Below, one piece after another: positions 19,165 to 22,162 of a DNA stretch of 22,162 nt (position 1 is its first letter; the number at the start of each line of letters is the position of its first letter). A model generated the notes under the pieces. It saw nothing but the letters and a program-made list of their open reading frames with translations. It was not told the origin of the DNA and made no database searches. Source of the DNA: Chara braunii (taxonomy: Eukaryota > Streptophyta > Charophyceae > Charales > Characeae); contig BFEA01000677.1 in assembly GCA_003427395.1 (NCBI GenBank), positions 230,769 to 252,930 of the forward strand. The letters run 5' to 3'. A program made the position numbers and the translations under genes.

Positions 19165-19654
19165 GAAAATGAGTGTGAAGTCCAGAGGGGTGAGTGAGGA
19201 CTCTTGATTGGTGCTGGCCATGCTCTCTTCCATATGCACTTCCTGAGACTATTATGAGAGTTCTCATTCTTCCCTCATTCATTTAACTTTGTCATTGCTC
19301 GAGTCAGTCGGTCTTGCTTTTTGCATTGTTTGCTTGATGATTGCTCATGTGGATGATTCTGTCAAAGTTCTCAAAATCGGATTGACATAATTGATGCATG
19401 CATAGCACTCCACGATTTTATGATTATTATTTGCATGATTCTCTGCTGTTCCGAATCAAAATAAAAGATTCCTAAGACCGGGGACCGACGAAGACCGTAA
19501 TTGAAGGGTCTCGCTCGAAGCCAGGCGCACACAACAGGAAGGGATTTGCATTGTTTAATTTATTTTATTTATTGCAATCAACAACAAAACCCTGTGTGAC
19601 ATCCTGTTGGCATTCTGGTCGCCTGAAGAAGGCCGACAGGAAAAACTGCGATAG

Positions 19655-19685
19655 CGCGCACACAGACACACACACACACACACAC

Positions 19686-19774
<89 letters not shown>

Positions 19775-19792
19775 CACACATCACACACACAT
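19655..19792. repeat. CA/CT microsatellite at the element's right border
   Basis: CA units to about 19685, CT units 19686-19710, then CA units to about 19772 with two TCACACA breaks after. It begins two bases past the LTR end. Long frames read through it on both strands are artefacts of the repeat. Confidence 0.97.
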
Positions 19793-19805
19793 ACTCATAC
19801 TCAAC

Positions 19806-19846
19806 CAATCAATCAATCAAATCAGATCAATCAATCAATCAATCAA
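19806..19846. repeat. AATC tetranucleotide repeat
   Basis: About nine AATC units with one AATCAGATC break. Together with the CA/CT tract it makes a simple-sequence cluster next to the retrotransposon. Confidence 0.9.
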
Positions 19847-19962
19847 ACCGTTTTTTTGTTTATTTGTTTTTAAATTTTGCATCTACATTTTTTTTTAAAC
19901 ACCTCATTTCCATGCAAAAAACAGAAATTGATTAAAAAAAAAAATACAGGTCAACTCAGGGA

Positions 19963-20318
19963 CCATATTAGGTTGTTGGATTGGACGTCCGGGACCCCCC
20001 TGACCGTCCGGGATGTCCGACCGGACGTCTGGTTGAACGTACGACCGGACAGGGGTTGTCCGACCTCGCGCAAAAAAAAAAAAAAAATCCAAAGCTCTCA
20101 GAAAAATCTGAAAACAATATATGTTATGTAACATAACAATACAAACACCTTTTGCCATGGAGCCATGTTCAAATTCGCAGTCGATCATGAGTTAAAAATC
20201 GAAAACCGAAAAAAAAATATAATTTTTTTTTACAAATGTTTTTTTTTTTCCCGGACGACGGGGGTACCGGACGTGTGGGGGACACGTCCGGCCCCCGGAC
20301 CATTGGTAACCTATCATG
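19963..20318. mobile_element. Foldback (MITE-like) element with GTCCGG arms
   Basis: The left end has CCATATTAGGTT and the right end, read on the other strand, CATGATAGGTTACCAATGG, a loose terminal inverted match. Inside, 19985-20013 (ACGTCCGGGACC...CGTCCGGGA) pairs well with the reverse complement of 20249-20274. About eight GTCCGG or CCGGAC words lie in the two arms, around an AT-rich core that includes TGTTATG-TAA-CATAACA near 20123. No coding capacity, so it would need a transposase from elsewhere. No target duplication was found by eye, and the exact ends are uncertain. Confidence 0.5.
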
Positions 20319-20648
20319 TATCTCATAAAAAAAAATGACAAAAGAAAATCCTGTTTTTCTTCATATATATATATTTTAATTTTGTTCAAATCGATTTAGT
20401 TTTTGATTTTTTTTTAAATCTTAATCAAAATCGGCTTCCAAAAAAACAAATATAGGAGTGTAGGGTTTTCCAAGCCCTACACCCCCGTATTTTTTTATTT
20501 TTTTTCTTCTTATTTTTAGGGGTAAAAAAAAATAAATAAAAAAACAGGCCGTGGATTAGGCTTCATCGGTCGCGGCCTAGGCCGAAATGCCCGCGGCCTG
20601 GGCCGCGGGTGTTAGATAGCCCGCGAGAACGTGGGAACATTCATCATC
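20319..20648. other. AT-rich stretch with GC palindromes
   Basis: Many A and T runs and no gene. Hairpins: GTGTAGGG/CCCTACAC (20458-20465 and 20475-20482), the palindrome CGGCCTAGGCCG (20573-20584) and CCCGCGGCC-TG-GGCCGCGGG (20590-20609). The last two stand in strong contrast to the AT-rich surroundings. Confidence 0.7.
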
Positions 20649-20649
20649 A

Positions 20650-21536
20650 TTTATTTTTTTCCTTAAACAACGATACCGCCACTAACCTGGGGTGATACGA
20701 ACACCGTCAGGTTCGTCCCGGTAGTTCGAGGGCTCCGATTGATTTTCGGGGAGTTGCACATGCTGGGAACTGGGCCCAGCGTCCCATACAAATCTGCGAA
20801 CTCTCTGTGATGCAGCCAAATAACAAAACACTATGCCTCTTCACCTGATAACATAGGCGCCAGATATGTCTGAAAAAGCTGGCTAGACTGACGATCCTCA
20901 TGAAGAATGTTTCTCCTTACCTGCTTTCAATGTTACCACTGTGTCTCTTTTGTTGTCCCCATTTCCCATCTTTAGGAAACCCCAGGCTTAAAGTTGCTAG
21001 TCTTGTCAGACACCATTTAAAGTTGGGACCCTTACCTACAGTACCCCCATCCCGGAGACCCCCGGAGCCTCACGGGGGGCTGGGCCCCAGCAGCCATGGA
21101 GTGAAAGAGATAGCTCCATTTGTTTTTTTACTGACTAATTTGCCTTCCACACCCCAAGTCCCAAAAAGCCATTTAAACCTTGTTCATCTGTTTCCTCTCC
21201 TCCTCAAGTCAGCCCAGATCATCGACCTATTGCTGTCTAGAATCTCTTGGAGGATGGAAATGTCTGAATAATGTCTAGCCTTAAACAGCCTGTCATTTCT
21301 TAATTTCCATATCACATTCATGATTGCAGCTATAGCAGATATAGCGACATAACCCCAGCCCTTCTTAAAGGAGGTCTTGGGGGGCAGGAGCCCATTCATT
21401 ACAAAATCCTCATCCCAAACAATATTCCTCTTGGCAAACTTTTCCCAATGATAACTCCACCAGCTCCAGATTCTGCGCGACTCAGTGCATTCCATTTACT
21501 CTTAGCTGACAATGGAGTTCTCCACCCTTTGACCTT
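20650..21536 (-). mobile_element. 5'-truncated LINE-like element, minus strand
   Basis: Read on the minus strand, it begins with the end of a LINE reverse-transcriptase protein (21495-21184), followed by a 3' untranslated part of about 500 bases and an A-rich tail (AAGGAAAAAAATAAATG, about 20670-20654). 5' truncation and an A-rich 3' end are typical of non-LTR retrotransposition. Part of its 3' region (20728-20786) resembles 21612-21670 and 21852-21872 in the neighbouring copy, so both come from related elements. Confidence 0.55.
21184..21495 (-). pseudogene. LINE reverse-transcriptase C-terminal zinc-binding region
   Basis: 103 codons, preceded in frame by a stop. The start ECTESRRIWSWW fits the last Cys part of the C-terminal zinc-binding domain of plant LINE reverse transcriptases (usual form: Phe-Glu-Cys, then Ser-Arg and Ile-Trp). 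The later IMNVIWKLRNDRLFKARH fits the conserved Trp-Lys-x-Arg-Asn block that follows in these proteins. The catalytic reverse-transcriptase and endonuclease domains are missing, so it is a fragment with no activity. Confidence 0.6.
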
Positions 21537-22110
21537 TTTTTTTTATTATAAAAACCCTCATCTCGTCAGTGTGAGTGGTGCTGATAAGAGCAGACACCGC
21601 TAGCACCAGGGGAGGGGCTCCGTCTATTGGTGGGGAGCTTCACCTGCTGGAAAGCGGGTCCAGTGTCCCTTAGTGACCAAATGAAGTACATCAGATCATA
21701 GTTTGAGAGGGTCCTACCAGCATTGATTACCGTGGATTCCAGGGGATTGACTGCGCAGGGGGGGATCTCTTCACCCTGCTCGGGTTCCAGATACATCACT
21801 ACTTCCTAGTTCCTCCCTCCTTCTATGCCGTAGTGAGCCAAACTGCTAGCTGGAACTGGGTCCAGCGTCCCATTCCCTGCCTGGAAGGGGTCAACCTCTT
21901 CACCCTGCTCGGGTGCCAGATACATCACTACTTCTCAGTTCCTCCCTTCTTCTGTGCCGTGATGAGCCAAACTGTTGGCTGGAGACTGGGTCCTGCCTGG
22001 AAGGGGTCACTGGGGGGCACCAGTGGATCCTCCCAGGTTTATAAATTATGCAAATTCTGCATGTGTTAGCTGTTGTATATATGGGTGCTTGGACTGAGGG
22101 TTTGCGGCTG
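21537..22110 (-). mobile_element. Second LINE/SINE-like 3' end, minus strand
   Basis: On the minus strand the sequence ends in TTTTTATAATAAAAAAAAAA (21554-21535), a poly(A)-like tail that abuts the start of the neighbouring LINE fragment. Block 21612-21670 matches the 3' region of that fragment (20728-20786), and 21852-21872 is a further short copy. The right end is not defined. The order suggests one insertion next to or into the other. Confidence 0.4.
21771..22008. repeat. 129-bp tandem repeat, two copies
   Basis: TCACCCTGCTCGGGTGCCAG-type sequence begins at 21771 and 21900. Both copies run through TACATCACTACTTC, GTTCCTCCCT, TGAGCCAAACTG and CCTGGAAGGGGTCA. The second lacks about 15 bases around 21985-21995. 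Divergence is near 10%. Confidence 0.85.
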
Positions 22111-22121
22111 CGTAGCATGCT

Positions 22122-22162
22122 GTTCGCGTTCGGTCGCGGAACGCGAACGTTCGCTACCGAAC
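22122..22162. repeat. Palindromic GTTCGCG cluster at the window end
   Basis: GTTCGCGTTC (22122-22131) and GAACGCGAAC (22139-22148) form a perfect 10-bp inverted repeat around GGTCGCG. It is followed at once by GTTCG-CTAC-CGAAC (22149-22162). The window stops here, so it may be the edge of a longer repeat. Confidence 0.8.

Larger units (their letters stand above)
1..19653 (+). mobile_element. Large degenerate Ty3/Gypsy LTR retrotransposon
   Basis: Direct repeats at 1-2053 and 17276-19653 flank a 15.2-kb internal region. A tRNA-Asp primer binding site lies 4 bases after the 5' LTR and a purine-rich tract lies directly before the 3' LTR. The domain order gag, protease, reverse transcriptase, RNase H, integrase is that of Ty3/Gypsy (Metaviridae-type) elements. 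The left end is cut by the window, so the true length is about 19.8 kb. Gag and pol end at 10144, leaving about 7.1 kb before the 3' LTR, much longer than in most plant Gypsy elements. No chromodomain and no recognisable envelope-like gene were seen. All reading frames are broken, so the copy is non-autonomous. Target-site duplication cannot be tested because the left flank is outside the window. Confidence 0.95.
17276..19653 (+). repeat. 3' LTR, complete, 2378 bp
   Basis: The start is set by the polypurine tract and TGTTCGC, and the end by loss of match to the 5' LTR at 2053/19653. Ends are TGTTCGC and GCGATA (GCGACA in the 5' copy), an imperfect inverted pair. Positions 17441-19653 align with 1-2053. 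This copy keeps 14 bp and 146 bp missing from the 5' LTR. The first 165 bases have no partner in the window. AATAAA is at 18458-18463 and 19460-19465. Confidence 0.88.

Noticed and set aside
19551-19898. Reading frames on both strands through the CA/CT repeat
   Set aside because: Dipeptide runs produced by the microsatellite, not a gene.

Overview
The window is nuclear DNA of a land plant and consists almost entirely of mobile elements. The clearest taxonomic clue is a 19-base primer binding site at 2058-2076, which is complementary to the 3' end of plant tRNA-Asp. The non-LTR and microsatellite remnants to the right fit a large, repeat-rich plant genome. I cannot name the species. No intact host gene, rRNA, tRNA or CRISPR array is visible.

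Positions 1-19653 are one very long Ty3/Gypsy-type LTR retrotransposon on the + strand. The 5' LTR (1-2053) is cut by the window edge and lacks about its first 165 bases. It is followed by the tRNA-Asp primer site, a leader, a degenerate first reading frame (2451-4347), gag with a CCHC zinc knuckle (4409-5410), an aspartic protease (5420-6866), reverse transcriptase and RNase H (6867-8628), a charged linker, and an integrase with HHCC, DDE and GPY/F parts (8883-10144). About 7.1 kb with no sense pol gene follows, then a purine-rich tract (17259-17275) and a complete 3' LTR (17276-19653, 2378 bp). Every coding domain is broken by stops or frameshifts, and the third catalytic residue of the integrase is changed, so this copy cannot move by its own proteins.

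Three things stand out. First, the two LTRs differ by about 5-7% in their outer parts but show no difference over about 1.13 kb in the middle, which points to gene conversion or an assembly error. Second, the LTRs contain decayed protein-coding sequence, part of which resembles the first internal reading frame. Third, the long 3' region holds a compact antisense transcription unit (about 12992 down to 12134) with a TATA box, a start codon, a strong splice donor and acceptor around a 117-bp intron, a stop and an AATAAA signal.

To the right of the element (19654-22162) are a CA/CT microsatellite, AATC repeats, a foldback element built from GTCCGG motifs (19963-20318), an AT-rich stretch with GC palindromes, and two adjoining minus-strand 3' ends of LINE-like non-LTR retrotransposons, one keeping the C-terminal zinc-binding part of the reverse-transcriptase protein. 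All calls come from reading the sequence by eye; no database search was possible.
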